Source: Pseudalkalibacillus hwajinpoensis | GTDB taxonomy: Bacteria; Bacillota; Bacilli; Bacillales; Guptibacillaceae | Assembly (NCBI RefSeq): GCF_039851965.1 | Contig: NZ_CP156674.1 | Coordinates: forward strand, 2,728,001-2,792,000 | DNA: 64,000 nucleotides | Direction of reading: 5' to 3' | Shown: positions 16,623 through 24,996 of the stretch, in pieces | Numbering within the stretch: the stretch's first letter is position 1 | Layout: every line of letters starts with the position of its first letter | Program-made: the position numbers and the translations under genes | Notes under the pieces: model-generated | What the model was told of the DNA's origin: nothing | Seen by the model: only the letters and a program-made list of their open reading frames with translations | The model's database searches: none

Positions 16623-16888
16623 TGAAGCGTTACATTCAGAATAAAACGTATGATGTTACCAGGCTTGATGATGAATATGTCGTTTTGAATACAGATAATT
16701 ATACGGTTACAAAATTGAATGGTGTAGGTGGATTTTGTTGGTCGCTTTTACATGAGGAACAGACCGTTGACTCTCTTCTCGAAGCCATTCATAAGGAATT
16801 TCCTGAGGATGAACAGCCTGACGAAGGAGAAATTGAAGAGTTTATCATGGATTTGATTCAGTGCGAATTGGTCCATCATGTTAGTTAA
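16622..16888 (+). CDS. PqqD-like RiPP recognition element, second operon
   Basis: 88 residues. It shows the RRE winged-helix pattern (DVTRLDDEYVVLNTDNYTVTKLNGVGGFCWSLL) and an acidic helical end (EAIHKEFPEDE to FIMDLIQCELVHH). The 'YTVTKLNGVG..CW.LL' core is characteristic of stand-alone PqqD/B1 proteins. It should bind the Y11-P14 region of the 15584 precursor. It starts within TAATG of the kinase gene and overlaps the peptidase gene by 11 bp, implying tight coupling. Confidence 0.88.
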   Translation: MKRYIQNKTYDVTRLDDEYVVLNTDNYTVTKLNGVGGFCWSLLHEEQTVDSLLEAIHKEFPEDEQPDEGEIEEFIMDLIQCELVHHVS

Positions 16889-17333
16889 CCAGGAGACTTT
16901 TTCTGTTCTGAAACAGCTCGTACAAGAAAATGGAAGTATTGAACTTCCGGCAGAAGGAAACAGCATGTTTCCTTTCATCCGGAAGGGTGATAAGTGCCAG
17001 TTTGTTGAATGTATTCCCTCCTTATTAACAAAGGGTGATGTTGTACTGTTCTATTCTTCTTCCGGTCAGTTGGTTGGTCATCGTTTCATTCGTTCAGAGT
17101 TAATGAACAGAAAATGTGTTTACTTTTTTAAAGGAGATACAAATCTCGGCTTGGATGAGCCTGTTATAGAGGCTGATATTATTGGTAAGCTTGTTTCCGT
17201 GAAAAAACGAAAGGTCTATCTAAAGGCTGAACGGATGCACTCTCTAATGTGGTGTAAGACACTCATGACATTTCCATGGCTTTCAGGGTTGCTTCGTGTC
17301 TACTTAAACAAAAAGAACCAGCTACACCAGTAG
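16878..17333 (+). CDS. S24/S26-type serine peptidase, probable leader peptidase
   Basis: 151 residues. GNSMFPFIRKGD holds the nucleophile S29 of signal-peptidase-I-like enzymes. VGHRFI puts H68 where SipW/archaeal-type (S26B) enzymes have the general-base His. FKGDTN (about 85-88) is the family's third conserved block. No clear N-terminal anchor is seen; a weakly hydrophobic stretch near the end (LMTFPWLSGLLRVYL) may touch the membrane. With no B2 peptidase in this operon, it is the natural candidate for leader removal. A late export-linked cut outside the cell is the alternative. It overlaps the RRE gene by 11 bp. Confidence 0.75.
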   Translation: MLVNQETFSVLKQLVQENGSIELPAEGNSMFPFIRKGDKCQFVECIPSLLTKGDVVLFYSSSGQLVGHRFIRSELMNRKCVYFFKGDTNLGLDEPVIEADIIGKLVSVKKRKVYLKAERMHSLMWCKTLMTFPWLSGLLRVYLNKKNQLHQ

Positions 17334-17351
17334 CTTGTTGGAGTGAGTAAG

Positions 17352-19157
17352 ATGAGCCGTTTTAACATAACGAAATTAAAAGGGAATTTAAGACGCTATT
17401 TTTCTATGGGGGATTTTCGACGAACGTTTAAGATGTTAAGGCCTTTTATCTTAAAGCATAAGAAAGCTTATTATATTCTATTTATATTGATGCTCCTCGA
17501 TATTGCACTAACGATTACATTTGCATGGTTTTTTGGGAACATAACCGATGCGGCGATTCAGAGTGATTTTAAGAAGATCAAGTGGCTTGTTCCGCTTGGT
17601 GCAGGGTTAATTCTAATTAGTATTTTAGCTTCTTTTCTTGATATTTATTATAAAACAGCTGCAACAAATGCGGTCAAACGTGATGTGAAAAACCATTTGT
17701 TTCACCATATTTTAAGACTACCTCCATCGAGAGCTTCTGGTATTCATTCGGGTGAGCTTTTGTCTCACTTTAGCAATGATGTGCACAACATTGACGGTGT
17801 AATTGGTTATAACCTCATTAATTTAATCAGGCTTCCGCTTATTTATATGGCTGTCTTTACTTTTCTCATTCAAATCAATTGGACTCTTTCCCTCATTAGT
17901 TTATTGATTGCACCTGCTGCCCTGGTTGCTGGAGTAGTTTTTGGTCTTTTATTACGTGTTAACGGAAGAAAGATTCATAGTCTATTTGGGCGTATAAGCA
18001 CACTGCAAAATGAAACTTTCCATGGTTTTCAAGTAATCCGAGCTTTCACCTTAGAAAAATCAATATTTTTAAAGTACGAGAAGAAGAATAAAGATCTTTA
18101 CGGACTTGAAGTGGAAAATGCAAAGCTTCAGGGGTGGTATTATGCTGGAGGGCAGTTTGTCAGCTCCTTATCGTTTATGATTAGTCTGTGTATCGGAGCC
18201 TATTATGTCTCTGCCTCTGTCATGACGGTTGGTGCACTCATCATGTTTATCAATCTTGTAAATCACCTTGTGTATCCATTAACAGGTCTTGCCGGACAGT
18301 GGGCAGGGTTTCAACGTTCTGTTTCAGCATTGGAGCGTGTCTTTAATGTTCTGGATGAGCCGGTAGACTCAAATGACTTGTCTACACCGATCCGACTTAC
18401 TGGAAATACCTCAAACTCTATTCAATTCAAGAATATAACATTCGGATACGATGATAATAAAACGATTTTTCAAAAGCTTAATCTGACGATTCCAGCTGGA
18501 AAGGTGGTTGCACTGGTTGGGCCGAGTGGTGCTGGTAAGACGACTTTATTCAACCTTTTGCAGGGATTTTATCGTGCGCAGGATGGGGTAATATGTATTG
18601 ACGAAAGATTTACAGATGAATATTCACATTCTGAATTACGAAGTATGATTGCTCATGTACCCCAGGAAACTTTTTTATTTGGAGGTACAATTAGAGAGAA
18701 TTTGCTCATAGCTCGTCCAGAGATTTCGGAAATCGAGATGATCCAGGCAGCACGGTACGCATGTATTCACGAGTTTATTTTATCCTTACCTGAGGGCTAT
18801 GATACTGAGGTAGGAGAGCGGGGCATTAAGCTATCGGGAGGACAGAAGCAGAGGATTTCGATTGCTAGAGCTATTTTAAAAAACTCACCAATTCTACTAT
18901 TGGATGAAGCTACTTCTGCTTTGGATAGTGAAACGGAAAGATACGTTAAGCAGTCGCTGGAGCAGTTAATGAAAGGAAGAACAACGATTGTGATCGCTCA
19001 TCGCCTTTCTACCGTACAGAATGCTGATTTGATTATTGTGATGGACGAAGGAAGGATGGTTCAAAGTGGAACTCACGATCAACTCCTTCTTCAAAGTGGT
19101 CTCTATCAAAAATTAAACGGCAATCACATTTCTACTGAAAAAACCGCTATTTCCTAG
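17352..19157 (+). CDS. ABC exporter of the second RiPP operon
   Basis: About 601 residues: six membrane helices followed by an ATPase domain. Walker A is GPSGAGKTTLFN, the signature is LSGGQKQRISIARA, Walker B is ILLLDEATSALD and the H-loop is IAHRLSTV. All sites are intact, so it should work as a homodimer. It is clearly a different paralogue from the exporter at 12564. No C39 peptidase domain. ATG 17352 follows TTGGAG by nine bases; GTG 17343 is also in frame. It probably exports the product of the 15584 precursor. Confidence 0.88.
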   Translation: MSRFNITKLKGNLRRYFSMGDFRRTFKMLRPFILKHKKAYYILFILMLLDIALTITFAWFFGNITDAAIQSDFKKIKWLVPLGAGLILISILASFLDIYYKTAATNAVKRDVKNHLFHHILRLPPSRASGIHSGELLSHFSNDVHNIDGVIGYNLINLIRLPLIYMAVFTFLIQINWTLSLISLLIAPAALVAGVVFGLLLRVNGRKIHSLFGRISTLQNETFHGFQVIRAFTLEKSIFLKYEKKNKDLYGLEVENAKLQGWYYAGGQFVSSLSFMISLCIGAYYVSASVMTVGALIMFINLVNHLVYPLTGLAGQWAGFQRSVSALERVFNVLDEPVDSNDLSTPIRLTGNTSNSIQFKNITFGYDDNKTIFQKLNLTIPAGKVVALVGPSGAGKTTLFNLLQGFYRAQDGVICIDERFTDEYSHSELRSMIAHVPQETFLFGGTIRENLLIARPEISEIEMIQAARYACIHEFILSLPEGYDTEVGERGIKLSGGQKQRISIARAILKNSPILLLDEATSALDSETERYVKQSLEQLMKGRTTIVIAHRLSTVQNADLIIVMDEGRMVQSGTHDQLLLQSGLYQKLNGNHISTEKTAIS

Positions 19158-19184
19158 TCTTGGTATTGAAAGGGTGAATGCTGA

Positions 19185-20177
19185 GTGGTGTTTCAACTTC
19201 TACAAACTATTTATCAAAAAAAGACAGTTTTACCTAAAGATGATTTGTATTATGAGAAAATGATGAATAGTGACCAACTAACTTGTATCTATCCTCAACT
19301 TTATACTTTATTAAAGGATCGAGGACATTTGGATAAAACCCCTCTTTTCTTTCAAGGGTTTCTAAAAGAAGGATATACTCAAACCCTGTTCAAAAATATA
19401 TTTATTAAGCATCAAGCAGAAGAGATATTTAGAGCATTTGAACAAGAGGGGATTGAGGCCATTCCATTAAAAGGTGTTTGTTTTTCAGAAAGGTACTTCG
19501 GACATATAGGTGCCAGGCCTACTTCAGATATCGATTTATTAGTCAATGTTTCCGAAATTCATAAAGCCATCGCTTGTGTTAAAGAATTAGGGTTTGTTCT
19601 CGAGGACGAAAACTTGCCTGGCCATTTCCATTGTAGTTTTAGCAAAGAATTACTCGGATCTCCGATTCCGCTCTGTGTAGAAATTCACTGGGATGTGATA
19701 AAAGGGAAAACATCAAACTTTGATATAGCAGAGTTCTGGGAAGAAGCTACTTTAATGGAGGGGTATGAATATGTTTATGAACTATCTTTCTATCACACAT
19801 TCTATATGATGTGTCTACATGCGTGGCGACATAATTTGGATTCAATTAAGAGCTATGTTGATCTTATGCAATTGCTATTTGTAAGTGACGAGAGTATTGA
19901 TTTTACTCGTTTGAAGCAAGATGCAAAGGGTCACCAGACCTGGACTAGAGTCGTTCGTACACTCTCAATCTTATATCAGGATTTTCCTTTCATGAGAAAA
20001 ATAAGGTGTTTTCCGTATGAACGACAAAACCGTTATTTTATTTCAAGGAATACAAACGGTGTTTTAAAGTATTTAAATTTTGTTGATTATCATCTGCTAA
20101 GCTATGATAATTCTAAACATAGGGTTATTGGCTTATATACTGGAGTGAAGGAGCTAATTCCAGCTAATAAGAAATGA
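19185..20177 (+). CDS. Nucleotidyltransferase-family protein, second operon
   Basis: 330 residues, same NTP_transf_5-like family as the gene at 11371. The key block is IPLKGVCFSERYFGHIGARPTSDIDLLV, with the D-x-D metal pair. A later HAWRHNLDSIKSYVDLMQLL corresponds to the family's second block. It likely adds a nucleotide or sugar-derived group to a phosphorylated peptide, by analogy with kinase-linked lasso clusters; the donor is unknown. GTG start. It ends the second operon before a very long terminator stem. Confidence 0.78.
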   Translation: MVFQLLQTIYQKKTVLPKDDLYYEKMMNSDQLTCIYPQLYTLLKDRGHLDKTPLFFQGFLKEGYTQTLFKNIFIKHQAEEIFRAFEQEGIEAIPLKGVCFSERYFGHIGARPTSDIDLLVNVSEIHKAIACVKELGFVLEDENLPGHFHCSFSKELLGSPIPLCVEIHWDVIKGKTSNFDIAEFWEEATLMEGYEYVYELSFYHTFYMMCLHAWRHNLDSIKSYVDLMQLLFVSDESIDFTRLKQDAKGHQTWTRVVRTLSILYQDFPFMRKIRCFPYERQNRYFISRNTNGVLKYLNFVDYHLLSYDNSKHRVIGLYTGVKELIPANKK

Positions 20178-20190
20178 AGCTTACTTAAAC

Positions 20191-20241
20191 AAAGAGCGCC
20201 GGATGCAAGATCAAAGTTTGATCTTGCATCCGGCGCTCTTT
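20191..20241. terminator. Very strong bidirectional terminator
   Basis: Arms of 25 bp (20191-20215 and 20217-20241) are perfect complements, with A tracts on the left and T tracts on the right. It ends the RiPP operon on the plus strand and the small minus-strand gene at 20252, and marks the right edge of the island. Confidence 0.9.
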
Positions 20242-20251
20242 TCTATTTATC

Positions 20252-20398
20252 TTACATCAAGTCCGCTGGTGAGTCATCAAAGTAGAGCCAGTGAAAATAT
20301 TCTACTTCCGCATCAGACATTCTTAGAACTTCTTCCCTGTTCATTGTTGTTCTGTCGCACAAAAGATCAATAAATTGGTTTCGTGCTTGCTGGCTCAT
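20252..20398 (-). CDS. Small BH0509-like protein (48 aa)
   Basis: Reading the minus strand, AGGGAGGATTTACA precedes an ATG at 20398 that opens 48 codons: MSQQARNQFIDLL, then NREEVLRMSDAEVEYFHWLYF. The plan (short, 'R..fi..l......R.elL.MtDaEiE..y.lyy') fits the BH0509 family of small Bacillaceae proteins, whose function is unknown. It has its own promoter (see 20467-20495) and faces the RiPP operon. The high ribosome-site quality makes it a real gene. Confidence 0.7.
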   Translation of the reverse strand: MSQQARNQFIDLLCDRTTMNREEVLRMSDAEVEYFHWLYFDDSPADLM

Positions 20399-20466
20399 TG
20401 TAAATCCTCCCTGTATTTTAAGCGGTAGTTTTCCGATTCGGTAACCGCTTTCAATTTGTTAATTTT

Positions 20467-20495
20467 ATTATACATCTCACAATGAGATGATTCAA
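20467..20495 (-). promoter_or_regulatory. Promoter with operator dyad in its spacer
   Basis: On the minus strand, TTGAAT (20490-20495) and TATAAT (20467-20472) are 17 bp apart. The spacer is exactly the dyad CATCTCA-TTG-TGAGATG (20473-20489). A further TGAGATGTA half-site lies at about 20505-20513. It drives the 48-aa gene. Beyond this, nothing recognisable was seen in 20514-20736 except A+T-rich leader sequence for the peptidase relic. Confidence 0.6.
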
Positions 20496-20736
20496 ATACC
20501 ATTTTGAGATGTATCGTATATAACTGATGTGATTTTGTTATGAAAGTGAGCGGAGGTTCAGCGGAAAAATCAAAAAACAGGAACTGGTGTTCGCTTTCTG
20601 GAGGTGTGATTGATTAAAAGAATGAGATACAGGAATAATCAGCTTGTACTATTTAGGGACAGGTTAACTCTTTTTATATATGCAGGAGTTTAAGTTATGC
20701 AATGGAACTAAAAAGAGTAGGAAGGAAGTGTGAAGG

Positions 20737-22754
20737 ATGGAAGCTGAAATGGAACAGGAAAAGGCAATTATGAACGAGAGCTCTCTTTATGATCTAACAT
20801 TTCTCGGAGATCCCCAATTTTCACCTGATGGGATTTATATTGTGTATGTGAAAAAAGTGATCACAGATAAAAAGGAGTATGCTTCAAATCTAGTCATTAT
20901 GAACCGAAACACGGAGATTAAGCATGATTGGACAGCTGCTTCTGGCAAGCATAGAGATCATTCCCCACGCTGGTCACCAGATGGGAAAACGATCGCATTT
21001 GTTTCAGATCGCTCAGGAGAAAATCAGGTCTGGTTGATTTCGACTGATGGTGGAGAAGCAAGGCAGTTGACAGAACTCGTTCGTGGAGTGTCTGGTAAGC
21101 CAATTTGGAAGCCCGATGGCACGTCGCTCCTGGTGTTGAGTAGTGATGGAGATGGCGAAGATGAGAAAACCGAAGGGCGTAAACCTTTAGTAGTGAACGA
21201 TCTGCAGTACAAGGCGGATGGGAAAGGTTTTCTTGATGGCACCCATGTGCAGATTTGTGCTCGTTGACTTTACGTCCAGAACCGGTAAGGTTAAATGGCT
21301 CACAGATGCTCCTTATGATCATTCTAATCTAAGCTGGTCACCTGATGGCAAAAGGGTTGCGTATGAGAGAAGTCGCTATGAAGAGCCGGGTTCCTATATG
21401 CGATCTGATTTACTTGTTCATCGATTGGAGGAAGGAGGTGAGCCAGAGCAATTGAACACAAAAGGAGGAAGCTTTACGGCTCCAAACTGGTCACCAGATG
21501 GAAGTTCTCTTTCCTTTATTGGTCATGATTTTCAGCATGAAGGTGCAACCTTAAATAAAGTCTGGACAGTTGATTTATCTTCAGGAGCTTTTAGGTGCCT
21601 TACTGAGGCATATGACCTTGAATGTACAGATGTATTAATTTCAGACATGCACTGGGGAGGTGCGTCACCTGGTGCGATGTGGAATTCGGATGGGACAGGC
21701 CTTTACTTCCAAGCAAGTGAACGCGGCAATAACGGCATTTACTTTATAGGAGTAGATCGCACCATTCGACAAATAGCGGGGGGGTGACAGGCACCACTAC
21801 GCGTTTCACTACCTGGCAGCCACGGACGAAGCGGCTGTGGTGATTAGTGACCCGATGAATGTAGGAGACATTTATACGTTTACCTTTGGTGGAGATCAAG
21901 TGAAAGAATGCCGTTTATCAGAGAGTAATCGTAAACTTTTTCAAAGTCAGTCACTCTCAACACCAGAATCGTTTACATACACTGGAAAGGATGGGTGGGA
22001 GATTCAGGGATGGCTTATGAAGCCGATCGGATTTGAGGAAGAGAAAAGCTATCCTATGATTCTCGAAATTCATGGCGGACCTCACATGATGTATGGGAAT
22101 TCATTCGTGCATGAATTTCAGCTTCTTGCAGCGAAGGGATTTGCTATTTTGTATACGAATCCTAGAGGTAGTCATGGGTATGGACAGGACTTCGTAAACG
22201 GGTGCCGTGGTGACTATGGTGGTGGAGATTATGAGGATCTAATGGCAGGTGTGGAGGCTGTTCTTAGTGAAAAGAGCTTTCTTGATAAAGAGAGGGTTTT
22301 TGTGACAGGAGGTAGTTACGGCGGGTTTATGACAAACTGGATTGTTGGGAAAACCGATCGTTTCAAAGCCGCTGTGACGCAACGTTCTATTTCCAACTGG
22401 CAGAGCTTCTATGGCGTAAGTGACATCGGCTACTTTTTCACGAAGTGGGAGGTAGGAAGTGATCTTGATGAAGATCCAGAAAAACTCTGGGAACATTCGC
22501 CATTGAAGTATGTTGACCGGATTCAAACACCGCTTCTTATTCTTCATAGTGAGAAAGATTACCGCTGCCCAATTGAACAGAGCGAGCAATTATACATCGC
22601 CCTAAAGCACCGTGGGAAGAAGACGACGTTTGTGAGGTTTCCTGATTCAGATCATAACCTTTCTCGAAGTGGTCATCCCGAATTGAGAGTGGAAAGATTA
22701 AAGCATCTTGCAGGATGGTTTGAAGATAACTTAGCTAGTGTTAAAGAAGAATGA
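20737..22754 (+). pseudogene. S9-family prolyl-oligopeptidase-like peptidase, two frameshifts
   Basis: Three consecutive frames make one protein of about 670 residues. Part 1 (20737 to about 21250) and part 2 (to about 21787) hold TolB-like beta-propeller repeats (FSPDG, RWSPDGKTIAFVSDRSG, WSPDGKRVAYERS). Part 3 holds the alpha/beta-hydrolase domain with nucleophile motif GGSYGGFM, an Asp in SEKDYRCP and His in DSDHNLSR. The first shift is near 21250, where the frame passes from HVQ to FVLVDF. The second is in a seven-G run at about 21777-21783; six Gs would restore IAGGDRHHY. Catalytic residues are intact, so the damage is limited to these two sites. It is a YuxL-type acylaminoacyl/oligopeptidase. 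Confidence 0.85.
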
Positions 22755-22776
22755 TGACATTCTTCGACAAATAGCG

Positions 22777-22791
22777 GGTGGTGACAGGCAC
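22777..22791 (+). repeat. GGTGACAGGCAC-type dispersed repeat
   Basis: GGTGGTGACAGGCAC lies here, again inside 27198-27216, and a near copy is inside the peptidase gene (about 21780-21794). The longer context TTCGACAAATAGCGGG is also shared with 21765. It looks like part of a dispersed intergenic repeat family. Confidence 0.4.
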
Positions 22792-22798
22792 TCGGTAC

Positions 22799-22827
22799 TT
22801 GACGCGCTACACAAAAGGTACTATACT
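22799..22827 (+). promoter_or_regulatory. Promoter of the S-box/met transporter operon
   Basis: TTGACG (22799-22804) and TATACT (22822-22827) are separated by 17 bp, a good sigma-A promoter placed just before the riboswitch. Confidence 0.75.
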
Positions 22828-22854
22828 ATTTTAAATAGTTAAATAATATTGAAA

Positions 22855-23032
22855 ACTCTTATCAAGAGTGGCAGAGGGACTGGCCCTATGACGCCCGGCA
22901 ACCATCTCAGTTCGTGAGAAAGGTGCTAATTCCAGCAAACGAGTGATCGTTTGAAAGATGAGAGGGAGTTCAAGCATGAATGATTATTCTAAATCACTCA
23001 ACTCTCTCTGTACGTTACAGGGGGAGTTTTTT
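22855..23032 (+). promoter_or_regulatory. SAM-I (S-box) riboswitch with terminator
   Basis: Hallmarks in order: CTCTTATCAAGAG (P1/P2 start), GGCAGAGGGA, GGCCCTATGA, GCCCGGCAACC, AAGGTGCTAATTCC and AGATGAGAG closing P1. The expression platform has a terminator stem (23000-23012 with 23016-23028) followed by TTTTTT. Binding of S-adenosylmethionine should favour the terminator, switching off the methionine transporter genes when SAM is plentiful. Confidence 0.95.
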
Positions 23033-23133
23033 ATTTGAGAGGGGGACTTGTTTAAAGCCGAGGTTCTTTTACGCTTTGGGATTTTAGTGCTAGAACGCTT
23101 TAAATAGTTATATAAAAGAGAGGGGAATGGAGA

Positions 23134-23940
23134 ATGAAGAAATCATTTTATTTACTGGGTGCACTTATTTTAGTTATTTTAGCTGGCTGTTCGGGGGGCG
23201 AGGCTTCGGGTGATGCGGAGGAAGGTCCTCTAAAGGTTGGTGTAACAGCAGGTCCACATGAAGATGTGATGAACAAAGTGAAGGAAGTTGCGGCGGAAGA
23301 TGGTTTTGAGATTGAAGTGATCGCGTTTAATGACTATGTAATGCCGAACACAGCACTTGATGAAGGGGAAATTGACGCGAATGTTTTTCAACATGAGCCT
23401 TATCTAAATGACTTTGTGAAAGAACGTGGTCTGGAACTTTCAAAAGTGGCAACAACGATTAATTTCCCAATGGGCATTTATTCCGATAAATACGACAGTC
23501 TGGATGAGTTGCAGGATGGAGATAAAGTTGGTTTGCCGAACCATTCTACTGGAGAACCGAGAGCACTAATGCTATTTGAGGAAGCCGGCATTATTGAACT
23601 CAAAGACGGAGTTGGAGTCAAGGCTACTATTAAAGACATTGAAAAAAACCCTCATAATCTGGAGTTTGTCCCACTTGAAGCTTCACAGATTCCGAGACAG
23701 CTAGGTGAGCTAGCTATTGCAGCTATTAATACGAATTTTGCGATGGAAAGTGGACGAGTACCTACTGAGGACTCCCTTGTGATGGAGCCAGAGGATTCAC
23801 CGTGGGTCAATGTTATTGCAACGCAAACGGAAAATAAGGATAGCGAGCGAATTCAGAAGCTTGTGGAATATTATCAATCTGATGAAGTGAAGCAGTTTAT
23901 CGAGGATGAATTTAACGGTTCTGTCGTAGCATCCTGGTAA
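23134..23940 (+). CDS. metQ: Methionine ABC transporter binding lipoprotein
   Basis: 268 residues with a lipoprotein signal ILAGC (Cys19), then the NlpA/MetQ domain (KVGVTAGPHEDVMNKV, DYVMPNTALDEGEIDANVFQHEPYL, NFPMGIYSDK). It captures methionine or its derivatives outside the cell and delivers them to MetNP. ATG after AGAGGGGAATGG. It is the first gene behind the S-box, and MetN follows after 21 bp. Substrate assignment rests on family and the riboswitch. Confidence 0.95.
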   Translation: MKKSFYLLGALILVILAGCSGGEASGDAEEGPLKVGVTAGPHEDVMNKVKEVAAEDGFEIEVIAFNDYVMPNTALDEGEIDANVFQHEPYLNDFVKERGLELSKVATTINFPMGIYSDKYDSLDELQDGDKVGLPNHSTGEPRALMLFEEAGIIELKDGVGVKATIKDIEKNPHNLEFVPLEASQIPRQLGELAIAAINTNFAMESGRVPTEDSLVMEPEDSPWVNVIATQTENKDSERIQKLVEYYQSDEVKQFIEDEFNGSVVASW

Positions 23941-23961
23941 TCAGTGGAGGGAGCGAACAAG

Positions 23962-24996
23962 ATGATTCGATTAGAAAACATTACGAAGACATATAAGAGT
24001 GGTCATACTGTTACGAAAGCAGTGGATGATGTTTCGTTAACAGTCAAGAAAGGCAGCATTTATGGCGTCATTGGCTATAGTGGAGCGGGGAAAAGTACTC
24101 TTGTGCGCATGGTGAATCTTCTCGAACGCCCCACTGAGGGCCGAGTGTTTATTAATGATGTAGAACTCACTTCATTATCAACAGGAAAGCTTCAGAAAAC
24201 GCGGCAGCGGATAGGGATGATTTTTCAATCTTTTAATCTATTAAAAACAGGGACGGTCTATCAAAATATCGCCGTCCCCCTTAAACTGACGGGCGTTCCA
24301 AAAAAAGAAATTGAGTCAAGGGTAACGAAATACCTGGAGATTGTTGGGCTATCGGATAAGCGTGATGCTTATCCTGCCCAGCTCTCCGGTGGTCAGAAAC
24401 AGAGAGTAGCCATTGCGCGAGCTCTAGCACATGAGCCTGAAGTGCTTCTTTGTGATGAAGCAACGAGTGCACTTGACCCTGATACAACAGAATCGATCCT
24501 CTCCTTATTAGAGCAGATCAACAGCGACTTCGGGATTACAATTCTGCTCATTACACATGAGATGCATGTTGTGCAAAAGATTTGCCATGAAGTAGCCGTG
24601 ATGGAAAACGGCCAGGTTATTGAACAGGGGCGTGTGATTGATATTTTCAGCAAGCCTGCAACAGGGACCGCAAAACGTTTCGTTCAGTCGTTATTTCAGG
24701 ACGAGCTCCCAGAATCATTAGTTGAAAATTTAAAAGAACGCGGCCAGATTGTAACGCTCTCCTTTGTCGGTCAGAGTTCCGGAAATCCGGCACTGGCTCT
24801 AGTTAGTAAGAAATTTGACGTGTATCCTTCGATTCTCGCCGGGAACATTACTCAACTGAAAGATCAACCGTTTGGAAGACTCGTCGTTCATCTCGATGGT
24901 GAAGCTTCCGAAACGGCGAGGGCTGTAGCATTTTTAGAAGATAAAGGTGTTGTCGTTGAAGGCTATGTTCCGGAGGTGAAAACACATGTCAGCTAA
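23962..24996 (+). CDS. metN: Methionine ABC transporter ATPase
   Basis: About 344 residues. Walker A is GYSGAGKSTLVRM, the signature is LSGGQKQRVAIARA and Walker B is VLLCDEATSALD. The C-terminal NIL/ACT-like domain (from about 260: IVTLSFVGQSSGNPALALVSKKF) senses methionine in this family. ATG 23962 is chosen because GGAGGG lies 9-15 nt upstream; the GTG at 23944 precedes that ribosome site. It overlaps the permease gene by 11 bp. Confidence 0.95.
   Translation: MIRLENITKTYKSGHTVTKAVDDVSLTVKKGSIYGVIGYSGAGKSTLVRMVNLLERPTEGRVFINDVELTSLSTGKLQKTRQRIGMIFQSFNLLKTGTVYQNIAVPLKLTGVPKKEIESRVTKYLEIVGLSDKRDAYPAQLSGGQKQRVAIARALAHEPEVLLCDEATSALDPDTTESILSLLEQINSDFGITILLITHEMHVVQKICHEVAVMENGQVIEQGRVIDIFSKPATGTAKRFVQSLFQDELPESLVENLKERGQIVTLSFVGQSSGNPALALVSKKFDVYPSILAGNITQLKDQPFGRLVVHLDGEASETARAVAFLEDKGVVVEGYVPEVKTHVS

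Noticed and set aside
21777..21794. GGTGACAGGCAC repeat as an insertion that broke the S9 peptidase
   Set aside because: Reading with one G fewer gives GDRHHYAFHY in frame with good coding sense, so slippage in the G run explains the break better than an insertion.
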